Origin: Centroberyx gerrardi
Taxonomy: Eukaryota > Chordata > Actinopteri > Beryciformes > Berycidae
Assembly: GCF_048128805.1 (NCBI RefSeq)
Contig: NC_136005.1
Location: 19,308,260 to 19,372,259, forward strand
Length of the DNA stretch: 64,000 nucleotides
Direction: 5' to 3'
Shown: positions 25,745-38,100 of the stretch, in pieces
Layout: every line of letters begins with the position of its first letter
Numbering within the stretch: the first letter of the stretch is position 1
Translations under genes and position numbers: made by a program
The notes under the pieces: model-generated
Told to the model about the DNA's origin: nothing
What the model saw: only the letters and a program-made list of their open reading frames with translations
The model's database searches: none

Positions 25745-26258
25745 TTAAAGGTGCAATAAGTACGATTTTACCGACACATTGCACAAAATGACGATGATAC
25801 ATCTGCAGTGATTTGATAGGGTTATTAATCAATACCAATGACTCAGCGATTACTTTGCTATGTGGTGAGGTTTCTGGCTTTCAAAAACTCGCTTTCCAGC
25901 CCGTACTCTGGAACGAAACTCCCCTCCGCACCTACTGGCATTTTCAACTGCTCAGTGATGGAGGACGCTGCTATGAGCGACTGACCAGCACCACACGACA
26001 TTTTGTTCTCAAGCCAAAGGCAACGTTATTAACACAGTATAGTTTGCATCGTGATATCTTACCTGTTCACTAGATGTTTCTGTTGGATCTCTGCTCTAAT
26101 GACCTAGCTTACTTGTCTCTATTATGAAAATGTGACTTCATTATTTGTGTCAATTACAGGCCACGTGAAGCTGTGCCTGAGATCTGTCAATGTTGCTGCA
26201 AGTCCTTGGTTGTCAATGGTGGTCGATAAAAATCATAAATTACTTAATGCCCCTTTAA
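25745..26258. mobile_element. piggyBac-like MITE with TTAA target sites
   Basis: The element is bounded by TTAA at 25745-25748 and 26255-26258. Reading inward, the left end is AGGTGCAATAAGTA and the right end, reverse-complemented, is AGGGGCATTAAGTA. These match at 12 of 14 positions, and similarity continues through the next block (GATTTTACCGAC versus GATTTTTATCGAC). At about 510 bp with no transposase it is non-autonomous. TTAA targets and short TIRs are characteristic of the piggyBac superfamily. Confidence 0.7.
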
Positions 26259-27184
26259 GTTCAATATTTGTTTTGATTTTCTCTTTGGATCTCTTGGTCT
26301 TCAGACCACTGTATTGATCCTGACTGATTTTTTTCCAGCTGTTACACTCTCCAGAGCTGATTTGCAGAGAGAAACAACTATCTGCAGAGGCTTTGAAGAA
26401 ATCCATTGAAAGGCAGGGTGCTATTTATCGAGTTGTTGATTTCTATTTACTTAAACTCACTTATTTGCTTTTTAATTACAAAAAGATTACTGAACAAGAT
26501 CAGTGACAGCAAATAAATTAAGTGAGACATATTTTGAAAGGGGAAATTGAGCAAAACTGCCAATCCATCCTGAAATGCTCTTCTTACTGTTTCATTGTGT
26601 CGTGACCCAAACAGCAGCCAAGCTGAAACCACACGGGAGAGTGGAAGAGTCCAGAGAACTGTGAACGCACCACAAGACAGAGCACAACAGTCATGAACTC
26701 AGACTGAAGGGTTTGATTACAGAAATTTAAAGTCATTCTGGATGTGTTTATTTCCATGCCCTTTTCAATTGCAAATTGCATGAGTGTATTCTACCATATC
26801 CATGATTTGACTTGTATTGATTTGTAATGTATTGATTGTGGTCTTATACCGTGTTCATCACACAAATGCATGAGAAATAAATTGCTGTTCTAGGTGAATT
26901 TACCACTAGAGTTGCTGTCACATTTGTTAAATTTATAATGCATTTAATTAACTAGGAAATGTCTGTCATATTGCCTTTGTCCAAGTGTTGTAGCATGATT
27001 TAATGTGTTTTTAGGTAAGTAGCCAGTTCCTCATTTAGCAGATTTCATTTGGAGATCTTTCTGTGTAGCCCACCATCCTTCATGCAGGCATGGAGTGGGT
27101 CCTCTCTATCTGCAGATAATCTGGAGTCTAATCTTCCCTCATCAGTTGGCTCAGCTAACCGAATATCATTCTCTCTAAAAGACA

Positions 27185-27284
27185 GCACACACGTGCACAA
27201 ATGCGCGTGTGATGTGATATCACACACGCACACGCACACACATGCACAACACATACACATACGCATGCTCGCACACACACACAT
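27185..27284. repeat. Interrupted (CA)n tract
   Basis: About 100 bp of CACA runs broken by GTGCACAAATGCGCGTGTG and similar alternating purine-pyrimidine steps. Confidence 0.85.
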
Positions 27285-27798
27285 AAAGCCACATTTTGCC
27301 GCTGTAAACAATCCAAAGTACTGCAGCTAACTGATTTTAGAAAAAAAAGAGAATGTTATGGTGATATGCATGTTGTTTTGTTTTAAATCACAAAGATTGC
27401 CTGTGGTGTGTAAACGTATTGATTGCAGCAGGCCTCTCTGTGGCACAATGCCATGTTAATAGAGTATAGTGAAGAGTGAATTCCAATCTGAAGTTAACCA
27501 CCGTGTTGAATGCGCCTCTCAGAAACTCTTGCCTTGGTTTCCCACAGGACAAGCAACTTCATTATGGAGTGCGGTGGTCTCCCTTTCTTCTTGTGGAGAT
27601 AACCCCTGTGGGGAGTATCAACAGTGTGAGCCACATCTGACGCTCCCTTGTCCCTGTTTAAACATTGAAATAGTGTTGCGCCATATTGTTGTGCCGCTGT
27701 TTTCATCTGGTCTGCTTCATAATGTGGCTGCTTGGAAACTGCCACAGGATTGAAAGATCTCTGTGGAGAAAGGGGAAGATCAATTTCTGAGGGACCCC

Positions 27799-27802
27799 CA
27801 CG

Positions 27803-27839
<37 letters not shown>
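27799..27839. repeat. (CA)n microsatellite
   Basis: About 40 bp of nearly perfect CA repeat. Confidence 0.95.
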
Positions 27840-27841
<2 letters not shown>

Positions 27842-29535
27842 CCAACCCTATCCCCCGCAGCTCCCTGACCCCTCCACCTCCTCCTCCTCACTTCAACTAG
27901 CCATAATTATTTTGCAAAAGAGCTCCAGAAAAAGAACACGCAGAGTAATTTCTCTTGCCCAGTTATGAAAAGCTCATTAAAATAGGCCTGGAACAAACAA
28001 AGCTTTTCCTGTGAGGCCCCTTTTCAAATTCATTTCATAATTTCCCTCTGTTTTAATCATTTATATCAATTAATCATTCCTTGGTGGAAAAGACATTCTT
28101 TGCCATCTTCTGTGGTTTTTGTTCTAGTGAGTGAGAGGCTTGATGAGAATGTCAAGAGAATGTAGCTCAAACCAAGGTGGAGTAGCATTGGCTTTGCCAA
28201 AGGGAAATCAGCTTGATGCAGCACAATCTCTTTGGAGCTGCAGGAATAATTAAACAATTAAAGTCAAGAATAAGATAATCTTTATACATCTGATGTCTTT
28301 CTAATGAAGCTAGGGGCAGCTCATAATAAAGCTGTTTTGTCATGTAAAACCACTCTACCCGCTGAATCTCAAATAACTTTCCTCTGAGGCAACTTTTCTC
28401 CAATAGCAAGTCGCACTTTTCAGGTTAACTGAAGACGTCACTTGACTTGTTTTTCACTGACCGATTTTAAGGTGCTACACTGCAGCACAGAGGCTTTGGG
28501 TCTTTATAAACTTGTATTTCTGTAAAAGCATTTTAAGCTATGAAGTGGAAAAGAGGAGGGAGTCCCTGTTCCAAGGTGTTTTTATCTTAAATGTCCCTCT
28601 CAGTATCATATTGGAAATTATATCAGCACCACATTATTTTGAATTTAAATATTCTAATTGGAACGGCAGGATTGCTTCCCACATATCTTATCTTGATGTT
28701 TTACATTATGGTGAAAACCTTCATCTGTAGGATAAAGTGACTTAAAGGATCTCAGCCAAATGGAGGTGTTGCAGATTAGCCTTAATAGGTGTTGAAACCA
28801 GTGACCTAAAGCATAATGGGCTTGTAAACGAGAGCAGGCCTTGTTGCGATTATTTTCAATGACAGACGATGGCGCCACTACGCAGCTATTAGATATTTCC
28901 CTGAGGTTGAAGTATAACCCTCCGTAAACTAAGTAGTTATTGAATGTCAACTAATTAAACTCATATTAGATGTGAGATGAATGTCTACTGGATGCTGCGA
29001 TGTAGGCATTGTTCAACATGGCTTGTACCAATGCATTTTTCAACAGCTGCTTTAAAGTTAGGTAATGTCTGATAATCTTACACAAGGCCATTCAAAACGG
29101 AACCGTGAGATCTAGATCACACCGCAACCACTAACGACAATAAAATAATAATAATAATAAAAAGTCTATCGTAAATGTTTATAAGGATGCTACACAAGTA
29201 TCTCAGCAAAACACTCCATATAGGAATATTATAGTGAAACCATAGGGGATTAAAATAAAAATTCAATAAATTATGATAAGGTCACTATAAAATCAAGTAC
29301 CGCAGACGCACTTTAAGTCACTGTAAAAAATATTATAACCATATTTCTTTAGAGTTCGGTTTTCCCTGCTATTTTGCAGCCTTTCCAAGCTGTCACTGTT
29401 CATATTTTGGAGTGTGCACATTTGACACTCGCCTCTTGTCCGTTTCCTCTGGAGCTCCACGGACCCGCTCTGACCATTCAGCACCATTTCCATCCTTTTC
29501 CTCTCCTCGGCGTGTCCAAGTCAATTTCACTCCCC

Positions 29536-29620
29536 TCCCATTGGCTGGATTTGTTATTCCGCTTAAATGGACTGCGCGTCGATTGGCTGCGCCGAGACTT
29601 ACGTCATGCACCTAAAAGGG
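29536..29620 (+). promoter_or_regulatory. lmo4: Probable lmo4 core promoter
   Basis: Two inverted CCAAT boxes (ATTGG at 29540-29544 and 29582-29586) are followed by a CRE/ATF-like TTACGTCAT at about 29600 and an A/T-rich CTAAAAGGGG near 29612. CpG dinucleotides are unusually frequent for this window from here to about 30.0 kb. It lies about 2.3 kb upstream of the lmo4 start codon, on the same strand. The start site itself is inferred to be near 29640. Confidence 0.5.
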
Positions 29621-29639
29621 GTTTTTACTGGAGGTTTCT

Positions 29640-30111
29640 TCCTGTCAGCGACACATGTAGAACAAGCAACTAACGGGACCAGAGACTAGACCAGAGGACA
29701 GTCAATTATAGTCTTATGCGTCGCTGGCAGCCTCGTTTTTTTTTTTGCCAAAACAGGCCGACTCAGTTCTCGGTTTGAGGAAATTACAGCATGCGTAGAC
29801 TTGTAATTACGTCTTGCAATGGACTCCTTTTGTTCCAGCGAAAAAAGAGCACTAAAGCAACAGTAAAACGGGACCGATCCGGTGGAAATACTATCTGATA
29901 ACTCCATTTGCTTGTACTTCGCTTATTGCCAGTGAATATCCGAGCTGAAGTCCTCACTGAGGTTCGCTGTTGCAGGGAACTGGAGGCCGATTGTGCGCGC
30001 TAGTCTTTGCTTACCTGTAGTTTTTGGGACTGTTACAGCCTATTATACCCAGTCTGCTCACGTCCAAGTAATTTAACTTCACAACCATTACACTTAAAAG
30101 GGACAAACGAG
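29640..30111 (+). other. lmo4: Probable lmo4 noncoding first exon (5' UTR)
   Basis: CpG-containing sequence downstream of the CCAAT/CRE cluster, ending at a good splice donor (GAG then GTGGGT at 30112). The first coding exon of lmo4 begins with an acceptor only five bases before the ATG, so an upstream noncoding exon is required. This is the best candidate I see. Both ends are uncertain, and alternative first exons are possible. Confidence 0.4.
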
Positions 30112-31854
30112 GTGGGTGCTCATTGTTATTCCAGCTAGATGTTGCATGGTGACTCATTAAAATGTATTCTAATTATAGATAGATTACACTGGAAGCTATT
30201 CTCTGCCTAGTTGATCCTACTTGATCCAATAAGGCTAGTGTGTGTGTATGTGTGTGTGTGTTTTTTTCTTTCTTTTAAGAATGCTAGCGGTGATATTTGA
30301 TAGCCTGTGTTATTCTTGCGACATTATCCCCCGCCTCCTTATCCCTCTTCATGCATTTAGCCCCACGATAAGACCGATGTGATGCTACAGTAGCTCGTTG
30401 GCAGTAGAAGCTCTTCTACTCCTGCTTTTTTTTTTTTTTTTCCATTAAAAAGAAAAGCAGCAGCTATATAACGGACAGGCTCTCTTAGCACTTGGATGCC
30501 TGATATGTTTTTTTTTTTTTTCTATTTCCACGACTTCATCTCAGTGCCCAAATTGCCTGGCCGTGTAATTACTTGAGTTAGCCCATTTAAGTTAAAAGCC
30601 ACCCCCCAATCCCTCCGCAAAAAAAAAAAAGAAGAAAAAAAACTCCTCTCTCTGAATGAAACTTGACGATGGTCCGTCTTATTTATCTAGGGAGTCACTT
30701 TCAGGTCGGCTTTTTGATTCATCTCCTTTTAGATTTAATCAGCACTAAGGTACGCTATAGCTTGTCCCTAAGAGCCATCGCTAATGGGGTTACTGAATGC
30801 TTTTCTCTGTGCCCCCCCTCCCCTCCTCCACCCCCTCTCTTCCCCCCCTCCTCCTCTAATTAGCCTACCTGCCTTTCAACAAAGATTTGGCTTAGCCAGG
30901 CATGTAGCCTGCCTGACCAAATTGGAGAGGATTACATTTGAAAGAGCCCACATTAATTTTGTGGGTGAAACAAATGCCTGCATTGCATTAATAGATTATA
31001 ACACTTAGCCTAAGACAGGGAAGCCTACAGCATTTCAGCAGGCCTATAGTGTATCAGGGCTGTCTGCCCTGTTAAGCCACACGAGGTAGGATGTCCTTAA
31101 ATGCTGAATATTGGTTTCTAGTTGCGAGACAGATCTTATTCATGCGTTAGGTGAAGTCATCATTGGGGATGGTGTAGGCCTGCGTAGCATCAAGTGTTGG
31201 TAAACATTGACCCAAACTGTTTGACATGTCTTTTTATATTCGTACACTGTTTCTGTCTGTTTGCATCTTGCAATAACCACCGCTTCCCAGCTTTCCAAAG
31301 TGCAATAGAGTGATGAATCGTGTGGCGAAGTATTGTGCTATTTAGAAATTCTTAGGACAGCTCAACAAAAGCCTGTGCTGCATAATTGTTCCTCTGGCCC
31401 CCGGTGTTATCAGTTAACAGACATTCATCATGAGAGGTCCAATGAAGCAACAGCATGGGGACGAGACAGAGATCAAGGGCAGATTAGTTCACTAAATGAC
31501 TCGTAGCTCTCTTGTAGCAGGACAGGACTCGGAACTGTTCCCTTAATGAGATCAGCTATTGTGCTGCTGTACAATTTGCAGTCTGCAGCCGTTCAAAGAC
31601 CGCGGTGATGCAACAAGGCGTTCGAGGGCACGTCAAGAGGCCTGATATTTTCATTATGATAATTGAAAAGTTTACCGTGGCTTTTACATTATCACTCGTG
31701 TCACACAGACACCCAACAGACCTGTGACCCATTTTAGGCGCTGACCCCATTGTGTACAAAATACAATGCTTTAAACAACTGATAAAAGTATGATGTGAAA
31801 CCTTCTGGGTGTGACATGTGCAACAGGCAGGCTGTCAAAATCATCTCTTCTATA

Positions 31855-31874
31855 TGTGTGTGTGTGTGTGTGTG
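31855..31874. repeat. (TG)10 tract within the lmo4 splice acceptor
   Basis: A perfect TG run ends seven bases before the lmo4 coding exon and replaces most of the expected polypyrimidine tract. Only TTTTTAG intervenes. Confidence 0.95.
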
Positions 31875-31886
31875 TTTTTAGGGACA

Positions 31887-32122
31887 ATGGTGAATCCCGG
31901 AGGCAGCACCCAGCCACCACCGGTGGGCGCAGGTTCTCTCTCCTGGAAGCGGTGCGCAGGGTGCGGGGGCAAAATCGCAGACCGTTTCCTCCTTTACACC
32001 ATGGACAGCTACTGGCACAGCCGATGCCTCAAGTGCTCCTGCTGCCAGGCCCAGCTGGGCGAAATAGGCACATCATGCTACACAAAAAGTGGCATGATCC
32101 TCTGTAGAAACGACTATATCAG
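31887..32122 (+). CDS. lmo4: lmo4 coding exon 1: N-terminus and LIM1
   Basis: The exon begins at 31882 with five untranslated bases, then the ATG at 31887. It encodes MVNPGGSTQPPP through CRNDYI and all of LIM1. The donor GTGAGG at 32123 splits the arginine codon after two bases. Confidence 0.97.
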
Positions 32123-35100
32123 GTGAGGAAATGACCTTGCATGCATGCATTATTTAGATTAGCTCTAATTTTTTTTAAAAGATTATCATGGATTGTCATT
32201 ATCACAGATTATCTAAAGATTACCTTAATGCTACAGTAGAAGTTAGATTATTTATTTAGCATCTCACATGAATTTTCCAACAAAAAAATGCATTTGTCAG
32301 AAACCAAATAACATTTACTTGCAGAAGCCTCTGAATTTATTATCAAATCTGAAAGTCAAAAATGAAAAAAGAAAACAAAGAACAGGGATAGGTTCACAAA
32401 TATTTTTGCTGGTCATGCAGTGATCCGCAAGGTTGGGTGTAGTTCTAGGGAACATGTGTCTCAAATTGCACTAACATCATCAGGGCTCATTAAAATATCC
32501 TGGTTGAAGTCTCCCTGGACTATCCTGAAAGAGGTCAAACACGCTGGCATGTTGACAGAGCGCAAGGCAAAAGAGTCGCTCTGCAGGCCATCTGCATGTC
32601 TGTTTGTCGTTCATGGTCAACTGAAGGAGAGGAAAAAGGTCATGTAGGATTTATGATTGCTCTATAAAGTGTTTGGGTTAGGCACAGATGTCCTTTGTCA
32701 TGTGGAATTTGTTATTTTTTTCCCCTCACTTTTGGTTTGGTAATTTTTCTATAAGAGAAAAGGACCATTTAATTAGCAAAGAGAGCCTTTTTAAATATTC
32801 TAGTAGGTGTGCCAGACACCTAACCAGAGCTTATTGATGACACTCTCATCCTGGTAATGTAGAATAGTCTGATGTGACCGTCTGATCATTCAACAATTTG
32901 ACCCTTGGAAGGACAAGGCACAGCTTTTACTGAGCAAGAAGTGCAGGCAAAGTTCAATATGCTTCCTTTGCGATGTGCAAAAGGAACAGACACGGCATTC
33001 ATTTCAACCCTATTCTCTGTTTTGGTTATTTTTCTACAAGACGTAAGCTTATTGCTATATTTATTCAAGACATTTCTGTCCTCAACTTGAGTTTTTCAGT
33101 CTTTGTAAGTTAAGCACGTTTTGTTTAATACATGTATTTGGGTTTGAGTACACTTAAAATTTTTCTTAATTTAAAAGGAGGGACTGTACCACAATCGACT
33201 TACTAGGCGAACGTGAACATGCAACACCGCTTTTAAATCTGCACGGATAATTCGAAATCTAAAGTGTGCCTGTGCGCTCTCCACCCACCTCATAAAAAGG
33301 ATGAGGAAGTCAATGGGGTACTTCATTCATAATGGGACTATAACCTAATTAAAATTGGAAGGGGGGAAATGTGGATACACCTTTCCACTTGTAATGAGAG
33401 CATGCTTGGTGCAAGAGCTAAAACGCATATTATGGAAGCATGAGATCTCTGTAGAGATAAGGATAGGAGGGGGGGGGGGGGGGGACATCTGACAGTGAGT
33501 CTACACAATTAAATGCTTTAATTATAGTCCCCCTCCATTTCCTTTAGTCCTGATGGGTTTTATCTAATGAGATCTGGTCCCTGGCTTGTATCCGCTCCCA
33601 ATGACGTGTCCGAAATGAATGAGAGCCACATTGCAAACAAAACATTTAATTAACCAAATTGGCTTTTGAGAGAGAGCAAGAGAGAAAGACAGATAGAGAA
33701 GAGGGATTATTGCGAAGGCCAGTTGCCGCTGTTTTTCCCCCCTCATCTTAAAGGGGCAGACTCATTTTTGTGATAGATTGCTAAACTGCCCATATGACAT
33801 ATACATTTTAAGCTGTAGCTCCAAACTTTTATTAATACAACCGATATGAAAATGCTCATCTGATTGATCAGGACGCCTCAGTTGAAATGCATCACATCAC
33901 GCCTAATGGGATGTATGCCTGGCCTGGGATGATACCCATCTCCCATCAATCAAGCAGGGATATTCACATGCCACAAACACCACAGGACGAGCGCCGTCTC
34001 TCTGTTTCCACGCCATGCAGCCACCGAGGCTTTCGCCAGCTTCAGCGTCAAAGTTAAAGCCAAAGTTGCGCTTGCTGTTTAGGATCATGTTGTTTTTAAG
34101 CTGGAGGTGGTGTTATTTGTGTGGGCTGCTAGTAGAGGGAGAATTAATTTACATGTGGCTGCTGGATTCAGGGAAAATGCTGTCCCCTTAATTGAATAAG
34201 CCTAGGTAATTAAATGGCACTTTTCCAATAGAACGTGTGAGGTAAATCTAATAGTTGGTTATTTAATATCACTTTGAAGTCTGCCCACTCAAGCACTATG
34301 ACAGCACAAGAGAATGTGAACTATTAGGCCAGGAAAAACCGGGATCTCAGAAATTAATTAAATCGCATGCAATTTAGGGGAAACGTTTATCTTGATTTGT
34401 CATAACAGAATTAATTCAAGGCCTTCAATTCACTTGGGGCCAGATCTGTTACTCTGAATTAACCAAGTGTAATTTGGCTGATCCCCCCCCCACACACACA
34501 CACACACCTCCCCCACCCCCCTCTACCCCCCTCCTCCCAAAACACACACGCAAACACACACACATACGCACTCACACACACACACATACACACACAAACA
34601 CAAACCCACACTCCCTCCCTCCCTCCCTCCCTCATCCTCACAATCTCCCCCTCCCCTCCCCAGCCCCTCCACCCTTTCTCTAATGCAGCTCTTGCCATTA
34701 TGCAAAGCCCCGCTTCAGTATCAATATGGCCTAGTGCTTTTAAGGTGCTTTGGCTGCTGATGTAGAGAGGCATTTTTAATGGACTGTGTTGCAGAAATCA
34801 TTGTTGTGGGGTAATTTTACCCTGCTCAAAGGCCTTGGTGAATGAGGTCTGCATTTACCAGACAGCCTAACAGCAAGCCATGCTATATTTCACCTGGCAG
34901 TCAGTGCTGAAATGAAATCCAATAGTCATTGCCTATAGACAGCAGACAGCTCCAAATTTGTTTTTTTTTTTTTTTTTGGTTGTGTTTTTTTAATTTAATG
35001 AAAGACATTAGTTGTAGTATTTCAAAGTCAGATCCCCAATGTAGACAGGGAAAAACAAATAAATCAAGGCAGCATTCACCACATTACTTGACAAAGCCAT

Positions 35101-38100
35101 CCTCCAACGTCTGTAAATGATCTTACAAGCGAAGGCTGAGAAACAATCACTGATTTGGGGGGAAGAAAAGCTGAAACCAGAAGTGTCATTGCAATTAAAG
35201 AGTCCCCCGGCCTTAATTATACTGACCTGGGGTTTCTTCTTCACCCCAGCACAGTAGTTCAATGGAAGAAGAGGCCATTAGAGTCCAAGTTCAAACTGAT
35301 AGCAACTTAATTGAGCACCTAAAGGCGTCGACTCTTTAAATCACATGCTATCAGGAGCTATCCCCTGGTAAAATAATTAACCTGGTATGAGTAGCACACA
35401 GCGGTGAAACAGAAGGGCTGTGGTGAAAATCTCCTGTAGTCTTTCTTTGTTTCAACAGCTCTCAAAAACATTCACACAGGGGAAATTAGTAGTGGAATAA
35501 ATTACATTGCGCTCAGCTTTCAACATGTGCACATATTTTGAATTTGAACAAACTTTGAATTTTGGGAAGTCCAAAAAGGGGGGGTGGGGGGGGGGTGGCC
35601 TTTTAAATGCACAAAAGTGCAGCTGTTTGCGTTTTCTACACAAATAGCATAAACACAATACTCTTAAAACAAAGGCTATGTGTTCATTTCCGGCATCATG
35701 TTTGTCCCAGCTAAAGCACAAAATTGGCAATGTTGTGACAACAGTCTCCAGTTAATTAGTTTCTGAAATTGAGTTTTGATGGAGCCCTTCCAATTGATGC
35801 CAAGACAAAATTTGCTTCTTCTTAGGCTTTCCTATTGAAAGCCATTTTCATGTCCCTTTGCAAAGAGTTCTCGCTTGTTGTTCCGTCAATATATTCAACA
35901 ACTGCATGGGGCTACGGTTAGGATAGGAGAAGCATTTATTCCCTCTTCACAGTCTTTGTATTAATTTTCAGTATTGTAGATATGAATGGATTTGTTGAAA
36001 CGCTTTCATAAAATAGTCCTTCAGAATGTCTGAACAGAAGAAAAATTGTTATTCTTACAACACTTTTTTCTTTTTTCCCCCTCCTTTTCTCATTAATTTT
36101 TTTTTAGCCAAACAACTTTATCTGATTCACACACACCGATGTTAACCACTCCCCCTATCCCTTTCTTTTTCCATCCCTCTCTCCCTCTCTCCCCCTCTCT
36201 CCCGAGCATGTCAGATGCCGTGGTCTTATTTGATTGCTTAGGAAAAGTGCAGTGATAGAGCAAACACCCGGTGAGATATGATGACAAATGGGTCCAGATC
36301 CCAGTAAATTACTTTCTGCTCAAATCGAAATTTCATTCAGTTTGCTGCTCACCGAGATGAAGTAATCTAAATTGTGGACTCAGAAGGAAGATAGAAGGGA
36401 AGCTGGAGCAAGCATTTCATTATCAAGAGGCAGAGGGAAAGAGAGAGAGAGAAGGTTAGGGACGAAAGAGATGAGCAGAAGCAAATCTAAAGTGTTGACA
36501 CCATGATTGAAAAGGTTAACCCATGCACATTATATATCAACCCGAGTAGCTACGGGTTTCTAATGGAAACACGGCACTGACAGAGCATTCGCAGGAGTCC
36601 TAATGGCAAAAGCACTATGTCTCCGCCTAGATGTACAATCAAATCCTCTTAGGTCCTGATTGCTTATGTTCCAGGTTATTATTAGGTTGCAAAAAAATGT
36701 GCACCAAAAGTAATATGCAGTTTGGGTGCTAGATGCTTGTGGAGAGCAGGGTACTGGATGTTTCATTTTGTTTCCTGGTATTGCTATGATTTTGTATTTC
36801 CTCATGGATTTTTTTTCTTCTCATCTTCCCCCCCCCCCCCCCCCCCTCTGTCTCTGTACCTTTTGTAGTCCCTTAAGGTTGGGAACGAACCCATTTTAAG
36901 CAGGAGCTGGAGAATATTGAACTTAGCACTGAATATCAGTTTTCATTCAGAGGCATGCTCAACTGCCAAACGTGTGAATGAAAAAGTCCATTTCACACGG
37001 TTGATCCTGTGCAGATGCATGCAGCTGTTCCATAACGCCCGCTCTTCTTCTTCTTCTTCCCCTTTCTCAGATTATTCGGGAACAGTGGAGCTTGCAGCGC
37101 CTGTGGTCAGTCCATTCCAGCCAGTGAACTGGTGATGAGGGCACAGGGCAACGTGTACCATCTGAAGGTAAACTCAGCGAGATGTTTCTGTGACACTTAT
37201 AACTACGTAAGAATGCTGTGCACATAGCACACAATAACGGGATTTATAGCTCTTGTAAATTTAGCATCATCATGTCTTTAATGGTCAATAACTTCAATGT
37301 CAAGGCTCATTTGAAAGACTTGGTTGTCTTGTAAATCAAAGATCTACCAAACTCTTTTAAGAAACACAGTAGGAAGCTATGTGGTGCAGGGCCGATGAAA
37401 GAGTCTGAATTTTATGAAAAAGCAGTAAAGCACCAGTGTTGAAAATGAGGACTAACTCAAGGACATTTTACTTAACAGCTAAAATAAGTCCTATAATAAT
37501 TACTTGGGTTTTAATTGGTTGTACCTGTGTTTTCCACTCTAAACCACCACCAACCCCTCCACACACACACACACACACACACACATGTTCGGAATTATAT
37601 TTCTGTATATGTGTGTGCGCGGGCACGTGTGTGTGTGTGTTTGCTCTAAGGTATCATTACATAATAGGATTGAGCGCTGCCTTGTGGTCCGGGGGGCTGT
37701 GTGTGATAGGTTCTCTCTGTATCCCCCTACAGTGTTTCACATGTTCCACCTGCCGGAACCGGCTGGTCCCTGGAGACCGGTTCCACTACATCAACGGCAG
37801 CCTGTTCTGCGAACACGACAGACCCACAGCACTCATCAACGGCCATTTGAGTTCACTGCAGACAAACCCACTACTGCCCGACCAGAAGGTAAGAGCCACT
37901 CGTCGGTCTGGAAACCCGCTCCGTATGGGTGAAATATGACTGGGGCCGACCCGAAAGTTCTTTGTGGTCTCCTTTCAAAGTATTAAAAGGATCAGATCAT
38001 AACTTCACCGAAAAGGACAGTCACTAAAAGCTTGTCATCAGTCAACAGGAGTCGTTAGCAGAAGAAAAAATCTGTAATTTCCACGGCAACATTTTTCATT

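Larger units (their letters stand above)
26259..29399. other. Intergenic region upstream of lmo4
   Basis: No gene recognised. It contains CA-rich microsatellites at 27.2 and 27.8 kb and an ATA/AAT run at about 29141-29161. The 3 kb before the lmo4 promoter is otherwise unremarkable AT-rich sequence. Confidence 0.55.
32123..37070 (+). other. lmo4: lmo4 intron of about 4.9 kb, no other gene
   Basis: This intron interrupts the linker between LIM1 and LIM2. It contains a 16-G run (33469-33484), a CA/CCCT-rich tract (34483-34634), a G-rich patch (about 35579-35598) and a 19-C run (36828-36846). Several unique stretches could hold intronic enhancers, but nothing marks them directly. Confidence 0.85.

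Noticed and set aside
30238..30260. TG run just after the candidate lmo4 first exon
   Set aside because: A short, interrupted microsatellite with no splice acceptor near it; not given functional weight.
31818..31886. In-frame upstream extension of lmo4 starting MQQAGCQNHLF
   Set aside because: It reads through the (TG)10 tract and the acceptor TTTTTAG; known LMO4 starts MVNPG, exactly at 31887.
37436..37939. 167-codon open frame spanning the CA repeat and lmo4 exon 3
   Set aside because: Only 37733-37888 is coding. The upstream part is intron and CA repeat, and the downstream part is the intron after a consensus donor.
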